From Codonopsis lanceolata (lineage: Eukaryota > Streptophyta > Magnoliopsida > Asterales > Campanulaceae), in assembly GCA_013146195.2 (NCBI GenBank), contig CM028384.1:76170728-76234727 (forward strand): a stretch of 64,000 nucleotides of DNA. Reading direction: 5' to 3'. Numbering within the stretch: position 1 is the first letter of the stretch; each line of letters begins with the position of its first letter. Both the position numbers and the translations under genes were made by a program. Below are positions 45,660-57,249 of this stretch, piece by piece. The notes under the pieces are model-generated. The model had not been told where the DNA came from and did no database searches. It saw nothing but the letters and a program-made list of their open reading frames with translations.

Positions 45660-46122
45660 CATATTGTCTTGTTGACTCTTGTTCAAAGGGTCTTCACCAA
45701 ATACACAAAATTGCAACATTTAATAACAACTTTCTCCAAAAAAAACCCCACTAATATCGAACGTCAAGTTCTTATTTAACTTTTCAAATAATTAAGATTG
45801 AGCCTCGAGCTCTAATATCAAATGTTTTTTGGTTTTTTTTCCTCTTAAGGGGGCATGGGAAGGGATCGAACATAAGACCTCATACTTTGTGAATCCTCAT
45901 GTCTACCACTGGGCCACCCCCTTAAGGGATAACTCTAATATCAAATGTATATAATATAAAATTGCCTAATTTAATTAAAACTATAATACAAATACCAATC
46001 TGTTAGAATAGATAATTCTTAACACCCAAAGTATCATGCAGCAAAATAATCAATAATTAATATCCAAAAATTATCACACCAATCAATTAACAATAAACAT
46101 AATACTCAAGGAGGAGAATAAT
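45660..46122 (-). mobile_element. R1 repeat copy 2, left part (copia-type leader, PBS, LTR)
   Basis: Matches 36613-36925, including CGAACGTCAAGTTCTTATTT and the PBS-like CTCTAATATCAAATG, which is doubled by the SINE-like insertion. Confidence 0.7.
45810..45947 (-). mobile_element. tRNA-like SINE (108-bp body) with 15-bp target-site duplication
   Basis: The body, 45825-45932, is flanked by perfect CTCTAATATCAAATG at 45810-45824 and 45933-45947. On minus it starts ATCCCTTAAGGGGGTGGCCC and has an A-box-like TGGCCCAGTGGTAGA and a B-box GTTCGATCCC. It ends in an A-rich tail (T run at 45825-45840 on plus). CTTAAGGGGG and CCCCCTTAAG near the two ends could pair as an acceptor-type stem. It has almost no sequence beyond the tRNA-like part, so a tRNA retropseudogene is the alternative. 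Confidence 0.82.
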
Positions 46123-46244
46123 ATTTTATAAAACAAATTATAACCTTAACAATCACAATCCCATTTGGGAACAAAACTCCACAATTGAAGGCTTTGCTCG
46201 ATCTCAACCACCGGATTCGGCTGGGATCCACTACCCCAATAAAA
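46123..46244. repeat. Left copy of the 122-bp duplication flanking a Helitron
   Basis: Runs from TATTTTATAAAAC to CCCAATAAAA. The right copy at 46950-47072 differs by one substitution and one base insertion. R1 copy 1 has only one such segment. Confidence 0.9.
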
Positions 46245-46949
46245 TCTATATTATAATACAGCTTGTGAAACACATGTGCAATTGACTTGGGATAAAGAGC
46301 GGCTGAGATCAATTCATTTACCGATATCCTACGGCCCCAATTTCATCTAGATTTCACATGTGCGAAGGGTAGTTGTGCAATCTCTCTCCATCTCCCCCAC
46401 TTCTCCCATCTCCAACTTCCCCTCTTTTCCCCTCTTTTCTTTTTAATTTTTCTTTTCTTTTATTTGTTTAATAATTAATAATGAACAAACTCTTTATGAC
46501 CCTGATTTGATTATTTAAAACACTTTTCATTAAACACAGTAAATCTATAATATAAAACAGGTTACGGGGTTAAAAAAAAGTTAAAAAATTAATACCCTTG
46601 GTGTATGTGTTAAAAAAAACGTATATTTTAACGAAAGATTATTAATTGTATAAGGGCAAAGCTGGTTGTCCTCCTCAAATTTGTAATTTTATTTCTATTA
46701 ATAAAATTTAACAAGGTATCGTTTCTATTTATAAAATTACAAATAAAAGTTTTAATTTTTTTTTTCTCCACCGTTGAATGATCATAATATTTTAATTGAT
46801 TATCGAGAGGTCTTCATTTTCAATTTGTTATTTTAGACTTTTTTAAAACATGATTAAAACATATATTGATTTATTTAAATATTGACACCCTCCAGTACTA
46901 ACATCCTTCCCTACTCGCGCCGTGCCATAGGCACGGGCACAAAGACTAG
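46245..46949 (+). mobile_element. Helitron (705 bp, non-autonomous), complete ends
   Basis: Starts TCTATATTATAATACAGC after an A. It ends with hairpin CCGTGCC ATA GGCACGG, then GCACAAAGA and CTAG, followed by T at 46950. The ends match the canonical TC...CTRR pattern and A|T target. It has no ORF. It carries a CT-rich stretch at 46380-46450 of unknown origin. Confidence 0.9.
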
Positions 46950-47072
46950 TATTTTATAAAACAAATTATAACCTTAACAATCACAATCCCATTTGGGAAC
47001 AAAACTCCACAATTGAAGGCTTTGCTCGATCTCAACCACCGGATTCGGCTAGGATCCACTACCCCAATAAAA
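46950..47072. repeat. Right copy of the 122-bp duplication flanking a Helitron
   Basis: 123 bp, nearly identical to 46123-46244. Its far end continues into TCTCACCC as in R1 copy 1. Confidence 0.9.
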
Positions 47073-47420
47073 TCTCACCCTATTTTATAATCCTTCTCAT
47101 ATAATAAGGTTCATCAAGCCATCAATTTATAATAGCCCTAATAAATACTAAACTGAATAGGAAATACAATACTAATTGACCATCAATATTCCCTCCGTTC
47201 GATCAATGAGTCCATCATTTCATTTTGGGTTGTTTCACTTAAAGAGTTCACTTTCAAAATTTAAGGTATAAAAATGTTATTTTATTATTAATGAACTATT
47301 ATAAATGTTATTTTTTTAAAAGTTTGACTTTCAAACGGGGAACTCTTTGCTCGAAACGAAAGGAGTAAAAAATAATAAAAACTTCTACACAAAAAATAAC
47401 TCTAGCGGGATCGTGCTTTT
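47073..47420 (-). mobile_element. R1 repeat copy 2, right part, with Stowaway-type MITE
   Basis: Matches 37056-37430. The internal MITE counterpart is at about 47189-47366 (TTCCCTCCGTTCG..CGAAAGGAG). Confidence 0.7.
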
Positions 47421-47647
47421 TTATTTTTATTTTTTCGTAAAAAACATGAGAAGTGATCAAAACTGAGATCTCATATTTTTTTTGAGCAGAAGAAATAATT
47501 TTTGAAAGTGAAGTTTATAAGTAAGACATTTCAAAATAAAAGAATGAATTATTTACCCGGAGTAGTACTTAGAAGACATGTTATGTACTCCCTCCGTTCC
47601 ACTCAAATATACCGTTCATATTTGAAAAGTCTAATTATTATGAGATA

Positions 47648-47905
47648 CTCCCTCCATCTCTAATTTATCGTCCTAGAGTTGACCGACGCACGGATTAAGA
47701 AAAAACAATTGATTTGATTATTTATATTGGTTTAATGTGTAGTTTCCTTTAAAGTTTATGTGTATATGACACATAATTAAAGTAGAGTGAAAAGTAAGTG
47801 TAAAGTCGTAAAAGTGATGTTCTAAAAAGGTAAGTTTCAAACTTGACAATTATTTTAAGACATATGAAAAAGGAAAGGAGGATGATAATTTAGCGACGGA
47901 TGAAG
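47648..47905. mobile_element. Stowaway-type MITE, 258 bp (copy 2)
   Basis: TA-flanked, ends CTCCCTCCATCTC / GCGACGGATGAAG, same length as copy 1 but more diverged. Confidence 0.85.
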
Positions 47906-47991
47906 TATATAATTAGGATTAAAGTTGGTCGTAATTGAGAATAATCAATATGTTAATAGAAAATGTAAAGGTAGAGTTGAAATATTATGAA

Positions 47992-48105
47992 TAGGAGTAG
48001 CAAAATGAGTGTTATGGATAAATGAATAATATGTCATTATCCATGGATAACCATGGATAATGGCTTATTATCCATTTATCCATAACACTCATTTTGTCAC
48101 CCCTA
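47992..48105. mobile_element. hAT-type MITE, 114 bp palindromic
   Basis: The ends TAGGAGTAGCAAAATGAG and (reverse complement) TAGGGGTGACAAAATGAG extend into a nearly complete palindrome (GTGTTATGGATAAATG on both arms). The flanking 8-mers ATTATGAA and GTTACGAA agree at six of eight positions, fitting an aged hAT target duplication. Confidence 0.82.
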
Positions 48106-48170
48106 GTTACGAAGATGATATACATAATTTTTTGAAAGTGGATTTTAAAGTGAAACATATCAAAATAGTA

Positions 48171-48428
48171 CTCCCTCCGTCCCTAAATTATCATCCTCCT
48201 TTCCTTTTTCGTCCGTCCCAAAATAATTGTCCACTTTGAAACTTACCTTTTTAGAACATCACTTTTACCACTTTACCCTTACTTTTTCACTCTACTTTAA
48301 TTATGGGCCACATATACATGGACATTAATGGAAACTACACATTAAACCAATATAAATAATCAAGTCAATTACTTTTTCTTAAACTGTACGCCGGGTCAAG
48401 CAGGACAATTATTTAGGGACGGAGGGAG
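48171..48428. mobile_element. Stowaway-type MITE, 258 bp (copy 3, inverted)
   Basis: TA-flanked, same ends as copy 1 and about four differences from it by eye; a recent insertion. Confidence 0.93.
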
Positions 48429-48689
48429 TATAAGTAAGTCTCTTATGATACGTTATTACGGATCTTAATTTGCAAAACAGAGTCTTAAACTCTTACAACA
48501 CAAACAACTAACATATACTAGGTCGAGTTAAGGGGTTCCATCTTAGATAATATATGTATAAGACCATATTTCCTAAGTATCGAATAATATAGTAGACTTG
48601 TTGATTGGAACGGAGGGAGGTAGTATGACACATCACGAGGCTGCGATCAGAATAGCATAACATGTAAGTAAACATTATGTATGAATACA

Positions 48690-49595
48690 TGTGCTAAATT
48701 ATATAAGAAAAGCAAAATCCTATGCAAGTTAATAGCTCTTAATGAAAGATCTACATAATGTTTACCATCAATAAATCTCATGTTCAACCATCAACTTGAC
48801 AAGTCTACATCTCATACAATTTCCTCCTTGAAATTGCTTTAACGAAATATTATACTTTTACTCTTTTTGTTTTTAAAAATCTAATATGTACATACGTTCT
48901 TAAATAATTATCTTTTTTGAATAGACGTACGCGCAGATACAAAAAAATCGACTATTATAATTTTGATATTATTAGTTTCCTTCAAACCCTCTGGCTTATG
49001 ACCCATATTTAAAGTGAGAAAAAAAGGAAAGGTAAAAATTTTAAAAAGGTTTTTCTAAGAATGAAAGTTTGGAAATATGATAATTTTCTTGGAACAAAGG
49101 AAAAAAAGTAGGACAAATATTTAAAAACGAAGGGAGTCTTTGATGATGAACCAATAAAGACGTAATGTGATGCTAATTGGAGTACATTGTAAAAAATAAG
49201 GAAAAAATTGGGTCGTCCCCTCTGGACAATTTTCAAGAACATCAAAAGCTAATATTTTTTCAAGTCGAAAAAAACACTCACATCGTACATCGCGATGCAT
49301 GACATGTCTTATGTTCGTTTCAAAAATATCGAGGTTCAAAACAGTTGAAAACACTTAAAAGTGGACTGATACACAATTTTTTTGTAAAAAGTTGACCATC
49401 AAATGAAGCATATAATGGATACTTGTAACACTTGGGGATTTCAAAATATGTATTATTGATAATTTTTGTGTTTAGCATGTGCTTAAGTGCTGCTAAGTGT
49501 GTACTTGAACTTGATTTTATTATATTGATATTGTAGCGAGCCTTGGAACGAGTTGTGCTTGAGTGGGATTTGTATCTCATATTGTCTCTTTAGGA
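48690..49595. repeat. R2 segment copy 2, without Helitrons (empty site at 48966/48967)
   Basis: A continuous roughly 900-bp segment matching 41196-41474 plus 45152-45655. The Helitron array of copy 1 starts exactly between the A and T at 48966/48967 equivalents. Confidence 0.88.
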
Positions 49596-50986
49596 CTTTG
49601 ACATTAATTGAAATTGGTTTGTAGTTTTTTGGTTCAACCTTGGAGGTGTTTGGAAGAATTTTGAAAACAGGGGAGACGCTTTCGTGTCTCAGGTTGTTAA
49701 GGCGACCACGTTCTAGGCTAAAAGTCAGAGTGAGTCCGAGTATATATCTCACGCGACTGTGTCCTAGTAGTCAAAGCGACTGTGTCTGTGGCAAAGAGAC
49801 AGCGTTAGTTAAGCCAAGGTGACCGTGTTGGAGTCAATTTTTGAACCTGACATTACTACTTCATGCGGTCGCGTCACAATAGGCAAGGCGACCGTGCCAC
49901 TCTGCTTTTTTTGTTGACTTATTTGTTTACTTTGACATTTCTTAATTGGGTTGTTTGCCATACACTTTTTCTAATGAGTGAAGTAAACTAGTGTTAGACC
50001 TAATTAAGATAGGTTAGCTTGGGATTAGCTTGATTAGCCTTGATGAAGTCATTAGTTAGCATAAACCAAAATTAAAACTCGACCTATTACATTTTAACAC
50101 TAAGAAAAGTGAGGGCTACCTTAATGCCACCTCCTACTCAACTTCTTCTGCAGATATTGTAACAACCGGTAAATTCTAAATACATGTTAGTAGTAAGTTT
50201 GTATGTTTAAATTTGAACCAATGTGCCTAACATGTTTTCAAACTTGAGTTATGATGTTTTTGGGATTGTTTGATTTATTGAATTGGGACTTGGTTGGTTT
50301 TTGGCAAGAAAATTGGTCACTTTTAAGTGTTGGTAGAACAAGGGCAAATGTGGTTGCATCCTCCCTTGTAGAGCGATCACATCCTAGGGAAGTCCTAGTA
50401 TCTGATGCGCTCGCATTACTTTGAGCGAAGCGACCGCATAGTCCATCAATGCGCTCGCATTGTGGTTGCTATGTGGCCACATCGACCCGTATTTCATTAA
50501 ACCCATTTTGGTCTTTTTGCTATTTAGTCAACAAATATTTAAAGATTTTTGACCTGGGTGAGAGAGGTAGAGTTTACTAATTTTCAGCCTAAAAGACCCA
50601 CAAATACACCTATTGAAGACGAGAATAGGGAGACTTGGGATTTCGTTGCTTGGAGCTTGGATTTGAAGCTCAATCCTTCACCTTTTGTGCTTGCAACCTT
50701 CATCAATCTTATTCCCCTTGGCGAGAGCTTCACTTTAAGCCAAAAATCTCCTACATGAATTAATGTTTGTGAATTATTCATTTTTGGTAAGGGGGCTACT
50801 TGCTTATTTTTGTTCATTTTATCATGTTATATCTACCTATTTAAAGTTGTTTATATGAAATATATGCTAAAATCCATGTCTTCATGTTATGTGTAATACT
50901 ACTTGTGAGTCACTTGGTTGAACATTTGGTTGGTGAACTTGTTGAAGTGATGATAAGAATAATTATTAAATTGCTTAAGGTGTAAT
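49596..50986. other. Probable gypsy LTR remnants, no gene
   Basis: Contains repeated wording such as GCGACCGTG, GCGACTGTGTC and GCGCTCGCAT, similar in style to the LTR near 4390-4500 (GCGATCGCATGC), and a possible LTR start TGTAACAACCGG near 50158. Boundaries unresolved. Confidence 0.35.
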
Positions 50987-52231
50987 TGTGGGTCCCAATG
51001 AGCACAATAATAAGCTAGAAGGGGGGGGGTTGAATAGCTTATTAAACACTTAAAAACTTTTAAGTAAATTCCTGAAAGTTACTTGCAATCTATAGAAAAG
51101 AATCAAGTAGCGGAAGACTTTCAAGAAGTTGTTCAGTCTGCTTAGATAAGTACTACCAGGTAGACCTTTGACAGCTTTACTTAAGTTCTCTGTAAATGGA
51201 TAAATATAAACAAAGATGATAAGCGGTTCAAGTATCGGACAAACGATGAGAATAACACAAGTGTTTTGGGATGGTTCACACTATAATGAGTGCTACGTCC
51301 ACCACCAAGGCGATCAACCTTGGATTTAAATTGTGCACTATGTTTTCCACTTAGATCAATTACAAAGAATATCCCTGATGGATCGTGTACAAAATATTGA
51401 CTTGTGTTTGGGGTCTAGGGAATTAAATATCTGTAAAAAACAGGATATTTAATTCGTGCAGAAGTATAGTTAATGGAAGTTAACAACAAGAAGATTAAAA
51501 CAATAAGTGTTGAAGAGCAGCTTCTTGTTGTTGACGAGGACTTCTAGATCTGTTGAGGATTTATTGAATGCAGGTGAAGGACTTGGAGTTATGAAGTTTG
51601 AGCAATCCTTTAAGTGTTCGATTGATTACATACGGTTGTATATCTTCCAGATCTTGATATGGTATTTATAGCAGTGCACTTCAAAAGATCCGTTGGAGAA
51701 GGCGAATACTTCAACGACTCTTTTCATCAATGCATTAAATGCATGGGGTCGATCAAGGATTTTCGTCTTCACGGATATCTAGAACGAGGAATGATTTACG
51801 AGATCTTCGAAAGGTGGGCGATTCGGTGTCGGATCGAGAGTTGTAGAAAGTAGGGGCGATGCAGCTTTTCTTGCATTCGGGGATGAAAAGTCTTCTGCTT
51901 TTCGGAAAAGGTTGCTTTCGGCTTGACATGTCGAGGAATGTCTTGGATTAATTCAAATAACATATTGGGATAAGTTTGAATTAATCCAATCAATCTTCTT
52001 TGGATAGGACACGTCGTGCAGATTAGGTGGACAGGTCTACCGATCTTAAGCTTTAAGGTCTTAGGTGAAGCTGTGAAGAGGTCTTCATTGAACACGAAAA
52101 GTCCTACAAAAACTATACAAGGCAAAGTTCTATACACGGTTGCCAAGCTAATCGATCGCAGCCCGATTAGCCTTGAAGTATAAAACTAATGTAATGTCTT
52201 GGCGGATATAAATCTAACATAAGAACCAACA
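50987..52231 (-). mobile_element. Copia copy 3, 3' LTR (1245 bp)
   Basis: On minus it begins TGTTGGTTCTTATG directly after polypurine tract ATAGGAGGAGAT and ends GGGACCCACA at 50987. It aligns with 17812-18916 and carries TATA sequence CTATAAATACC (minus, near 51670). It has about 165 bp (51340-51505) not present in the copy-2 LTR, which may be an insertion. Confidence 0.9.
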
Positions 52232-52560
52232 ATCTCCTCCTATTTATATCCGGTCATCATTACTACAAATGAGGGCTTTAAAGCAGACTATTTGATAGAT
52301 AAATAACATGTCGAGAATTTATATATATATATATAGAGCGGACGGAAGACATGCCTCATCAAAAGCATAATAACACCTCAATGTAAGGGACTAATCTAAG
52401 TGCATATAAGAATAAGAAAATCATAGAATAGCACACAGATTAGCAGCAGTTCAAATAAATTTAAACTGATTGTTTAAATTCTAAACATATAAGAAAATAA
52501 AGCAACAAGAATTTAAACAAGATAATTTTTGAAAGGCAAGTAATCATCTGTATTTATAAA
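52232..52560 (-). other. Polypurine tract and 3' untranslated DNA of copia copy 3
   Basis: Polypurine tract at 52232-52245 (minus). Otherwise AT-rich, with a TA run near 52321-52334. Confidence 0.7.
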
Positions 52561-55500
52561 CAAGATGTTTACATCCAACGAGTTTTCAAAAGTAAAGATA
52601 AATACAAAGGTAAGGGAAGAAAGATACAAACTACCAAGGTCTTTTCCCTTTTCCTTTGTCTGCGACCCTCCTTTTTCTTTCTTTCTCGCTCAAGCTCTTC
52701 CACTTTGCGTTGGTATTCGTCATCACGCATCGCGAGTGCGGTGGAGCGAGAACGGTAGTCAGAGTTCTTCACGAGGCGGTGTTCTCTTCCATCGGCATCG
52801 ATGATAGATCTCATTTGCTTCTCCTCCGTGATGGCGGATCACGATCACGGTTGGCATTCAGCAACGCGTCGTGAGCAAAATTTCAAGCTAGTTTGTTGAG
52901 TTCGAGAACAGGGGCGATCGTGGGGGCGAGATGAAGAGTGATGGCATGGAATAACTCGTGGAAAAGTGAGGGCGAATACGGACACACTCATTTCGTTGAG
53001 CTTCAATGTTGATATTGACATCGTAAATTAGTGTCGAATGTCCAAATCGAGTCGGACATCCTCTTGGAATTGTCGTAGAAGAGCGGCGATCGTTGGCTTT
53101 AGGAAGCCGCAATTTCTGATGGCTATTTCGGTAGCGGTAGATATGCTTAAGCTGTCGCCTAGCCGCGGTAGATGGCATCCACCAGGGACAAAATTTCATC
53201 ATTGGTAGGTGATGGGAAGTAGTTGCACTGCCAATATGAATGGTGCTTGGTAGAGCCTAGAGTCTGGCAGTCCGTATGGGTTGTTGGGAGAGGGGAGTGA
53301 TAGAGTCGGAAGAGGGCGAGTCTTGAGTTGGTATGGTGTTGGTGGAGGAGGATATGGTTATAGGGTGGAGGGGAGGAGGGGTTGGTGGGAATCGGTTCCA
53401 TATCGTCGAATTATCACCGATATGGGAGGGTTCGGAGAAAGGTTCGGTAGAAAACCTAAAGAGGCGGGGTAGAAGAGGGATTTTGGTTTTCTAAGGGGTA
53501 GGTTGAGAAGGTTGAGGAGATTGAGAAGGTTGATGGGTAGGGGTAAGCAGATGCACTCGGCTGAAGTTCGAAAGGAACTTCTAATGGTAGTGGGAGGGAT
53601 TGGTATTGGGCTGTGGTGTGGTTGATGAAGTTGGTTGGGATTGGTGAGGTGGGAAGGTGTAGGCTGGGGAGAGTAGTTGAAAGGTGAAGGAGAGGAGGAG
53701 AGGGGTTCTAGGCGGCTCTCCCGAATGTGAGGCCCTCCTCACGAGGGATAAACCTCCTGGAGGTGGTGAATTCCTCCTGAGTAGATGACTCGGGAGGAGG
53801 AATAGATGAAGGGTTGGGTATAGATGAAGGGTTGAGGTAGTGGGTTGGGGCGTCGGTAGTTGGTTGTGCGTCCTTAGTTGGAATAGATGAAGCTGGGTTG
53901 ATAGGTAGGGTTGGCGTCGGTAGAGGTAGTTGGTTGGTAGCGGTAGAAGGTTTGGGACCCCAGCCTCCTTCCTTCCTTAGCGGTGAATAGGGGACTCAGT
54001 GCTTCATCCTGCAGGTGGGAGGAGGGGCGCGGTGGCCGGTCTCAAAGGTTTTGACGAAGTCGCCTTCGCTTTTGGCTTGGGAGAGTGCAGGAGATGGTGA
54101 AGGTGATTGGTGGTTTGGGTAAGGGTCGAGGATGGGCTTGGGGGGGAGGAGGTGAAGAATGTTTGGCTTTGTGCCTTCTTCTTTTGGCCTTCCTTCTCTC
54201 TCCTCCTAATCCAATGGCCCGCCTCCTCTTCGGTTGGAGTGGCCTCTTGAGCCTTGTCTTTTTGCTTTGCCTTGGCGCCATTTTGGACTTTAGCACTGTT
54301 GCGCCTCATCGGCCTGTCTTTGGCCTTTGATGGAGGTCCGCGTCACTTGATCGTCAAATTTTGCAGAGGCCTTTTTGTAGGTCCCGCTAGCCGCTTCATG
54401 TGCTTCCACAAGAAGCGGGTGACCAAGATAGGTGCGAGCTTGGCCACTTTGTCAAGAGTGGTGGCGGTAGACCTTTCTGCTGCCGCTTGCCATTCTCGTA
54501 TTCGGTGTACTTACCTGAAAACGAGGTCGTGAGTTGCTTCTCCTTGGCCATCAGAAACAACTCATCTTCTTTCAAAGTTAAGAGTTGACATTTACCATCC
54601 CTAGAGGGCATTAATCGGCCTCGAAGTTTGCTGCAAGTGGGATTGTTTTTAGCTTTCTCCACCCACCGCTTTAACTCATTGAAGATAATGAGTCCCCAGT
54701 TGAGGCGACAAGTTGAAGGAATACGACATTAATCGGGTCGTGTGATTTGTCTTGGGCCGTGAACATGTCATGTGCTCCACTCTTGAATAGGAGCCCCTTG
54801 TCTATAAGGTGGTGGTCAAAAAGCATTAGACGCCAAGAGGGAACAAATTTGAGCATTTTCCCTTGTGGCTCCCACGAGGGTGTCTCACTCCCCTCATGGC
54901 TTCCCAAGCATGAAAAGCCTCGGTAGAAGTTGCCGCAAAGAGTCTCCAATCATTTGAATGCATATTTCAATGATAGTGAGATTGATTTAAGCAGTAACGG
55001 AGATGGGGACGACCTCGAATCCATCCTCGAAGAAGCGGTCTTGTTCATGAGCTCCATTCTTGATGAGAATTCTTCCGCCATAAAGATGCTGTAGTTTTTG
55101 TCATTAAGGCGTAAGAGGGGTAGAATCCCGAGGCGCCCACATCCTCAAGAAGCTTTCGACGCAATTATAGAGTTGATTGATGAAGGTCAATGCACATTCC
55201 TAGAATATATAGCTTCGGTCCAGAGCGACAATAATGTCATGAGAGGCGGAAAGGTGGGGTATCCTCGAAGGTTGACATCCGCATCGGGAGGAATGTCGGG
55301 CTCGAGTTCAAACCCTTCCGCTGCCTCGCTCGTTTTTGAAGTTCTTGCCCGAAAGAAAAGCAAAATAAAAATTAGGCTTTTCATCTCGACAACTAAACAA
55401 GTAGAATTTCAAGGTTTTCTCAAATAATTGAAATTTGAACCGAAAACTTGAAACCCTAGGATGTTTAGAGTATCCACACCCAAAAAGGTAAGACGTAAGT

Positions 55501-55690
55501 TTTCATAAGAATAAACGAAGAATATACAAAAACGATCGTTAGTATTCAAGGTTTTTTAAGAACAACAATGGCGAATCATCAGATAACCCCGAAAATGACC
55601 GCTTGAATTCCAAAACAATTTTAGGTTATGAAATGAAATGCGTAATACATGTAGTAAGTTTCAAGTAGAGAGGAGAGGAGCGACTACCAT
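52561..55690 (-). pseudogene. Third ORF of copia copy 3
   Basis: The ATG at 55690-55688 is followed by donor GTAGTC. The expected acceptor near 55357 reads TTTCTTTCGGGC where copy 2 has TTTCTTTCAGGC. Exon 2 is recognisable in pieces: LRGYPTFPP (about 55270), EPQGKMLKF and HLIDKGLLFKSGAHDMFTAQ (54860-54750), matching residues 164-200 of copy 1. Further along come a lysine/proline-rich region (54309-54004, PKPKAKATSSKP) and, at the C-terminal end (52814-52569), a charged coiled coil with KVEELERERKKKEG. This gives the overall plan of the full protein, but frames shift often. Confidence 0.7.
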
Positions 55691-56043
55691 TGTTGATGAT
55701 GAGAAGAAGAAACAAGAAGGATTTGAATTTATAAAGTAGTTGCTACGTAGAGAGAGAGAGAGAGAGAGATATTTTGTCAAAGGGTTTCAGAAGTTTTGCA
55801 AATGACGGTTCAAGGACTATTTAAAGGCAGAAAATTTTAGTTTAAAAATGAACTTAAGATATTTTCTTAAGTACCAAATTTTATCCTCGACCCCCTTTTA
55901 TTGCTTTTAGAAACATCTTTTAGCAAAAATATAGACTAAGTAAGAGTACTAACCTTAAGTCTTCCTGAAAAGGACTTACGCCTTCCGATTAGTCTTAAAA
56001 CTAAATCTACCCAGTATGAAAGAAACATTAACAAAATGTTGAA
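55691..56043 (-). promoter_or_regulatory. Leader, GA/CT run and spacer upstream of third ORF, copy 3
   Basis: GA run on plus at 55750-55769, TATA-like CTTTAAATAG on minus near 55820-55829, and AAAATATCTTAAGTT-type words as in copies 1 and 2. Confidence 0.45.
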
Positions 56044-57149
56044 TTAAGCAAGAGGGATCAATCATACCAAGATTTCTCCTTAAGAAGCAAACCCGGTGGC
56101 ATCCAAGGGTTTTGTGAGAATGTCCGCTAATTGATGCTCGCTTGGAACATATTCCAAACCGATGTTACCTTTTTCCACATGATCTTCGAGGAAGTGATAA
56201 CGAATATCAATGTGCTTTGTCTTGGAGGCATCATCGGTTGAGACCTAATTCACATGTGTTGTCACACATGATCGGGCAGCCGCCTTGATGTTTTAGTCCA
56301 CTAGTTGTTGCTTCATCCATAGAGTTGAGAGCAACAACTTTGCAAGAATGTATTCCCCGCTTCGTGTTGAATTTGCAACCGATCCTTGTTTCTTGAAGAC
56401 CATGAGACAAGTCTGCTTCAAGAAATTGACAAGTCCCACCGGTAATTTTCCGCTTCACTTTGCGATAATCGCATGTCTGCAGTATCCAACTAGATTGAAA
56501 TTATTGGATTTGGAATACCGTATGCCAAGATTTGTTGTTTTGAAACATAATCATGATACGCTTGGCGTAGCAAATGTGACCTTTCTGATCCGCCTCAAAT
56601 CTAGCATAAACACAAACAAAGAAACATAATGTCGTCTACTAGCAAAGAAGGCAAGAAGTGAACCTATGATTCTCTGCAGACTGTCATGTTCTCTTGTTTT
56701 CCCTTCTCATCTTTGTCAAGATGGCGTCAAGAGACATTGGAGTTTCGAATCCTTTTCGTCAATCAAGACCCGAACTTTTGATTAGTTCTTTTCAGCATAT
56801 TTGGTTTGGCTCGATAAAGATCTCGCCTAAGTCTGTATCCGCAATTCTAGAAAGTAGGTAAGTTCACCCATCACGCTCATCTCGAACTTGCTTTGCATCG
56901 CCTTCTCGAATCTTTTACATGCTTTGGTTAGTTGATCCAGATGATGTCGCCCACATAGATTTGTACAAGAAGAGAATGACCTCAGCTTGAGGATGAATAA
57001 AGGTTTTATTCTTCCTCTCACGAATCCTTGTTTCTATTAAGAACTTGATGTAGTTTCATACCAAGGTCTAGGAGCTTGCTTCAGTCAGAGAGAGCTTTCT
57101 TCGCCTAGACATGATCCAGCTTTGTCTAAAATGATAAATCGGGAGGTCG
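56044..57149 (-). pseudogene. Copia copy 3 pol fragment: reverse transcriptase and RNase H
   Basis: The stop TAA is at 56044-56046 after an NLGMID ending. RNase H words (TKHIDIRYHF equivalent at 56190-56230) and RT words (FEMSVMGELTYF at about 56862-56900) are present. The 5' side is cut by the gap. Frames shift frequently and many changes are at CTG/CAG sites, for example ATTCTGCTTCTGTGG in copy 1 versus ATTCCCCGCTTCGTG. Confidence 0.88.
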
Positions 57150-57249
57150 NNNNNNNNNNNNNNNNNNNNNNNNNNNNNNNNNNNNNNNNNNNNNNNNNNN
57201 NNNNNNNNNNNNNNNNNNNNNNNNNNNNNNNNNNNNNNNNNNNNNNNNN
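57150..57249. other. Assembly gap (100 N)
   Basis: Exactly 100 N, between copia RT and a gypsy LTR; the true distance and order are unknown. Confidence 0.99.

Larger units (their letters stand above)
47588..48620. mobile_element. Outer Stowaway-type element containing three younger MITEs
   Basis: TA-flanked with ends CTCCCTCCGTTCCACTC and GATTGGAACGGAGGGAGG. Removing the inserts at 47648-47905, 47992-48105 and 48171-48428 leaves about 400 bp of older element. Confidence 0.65.

Noticed and set aside
54004..54330. Plus-strand ORF with hydrophobic runs (54085-54330) as a membrane protein
   Set aside because: It is antisense to the lysine/proline-rich part of the copia third ORF.
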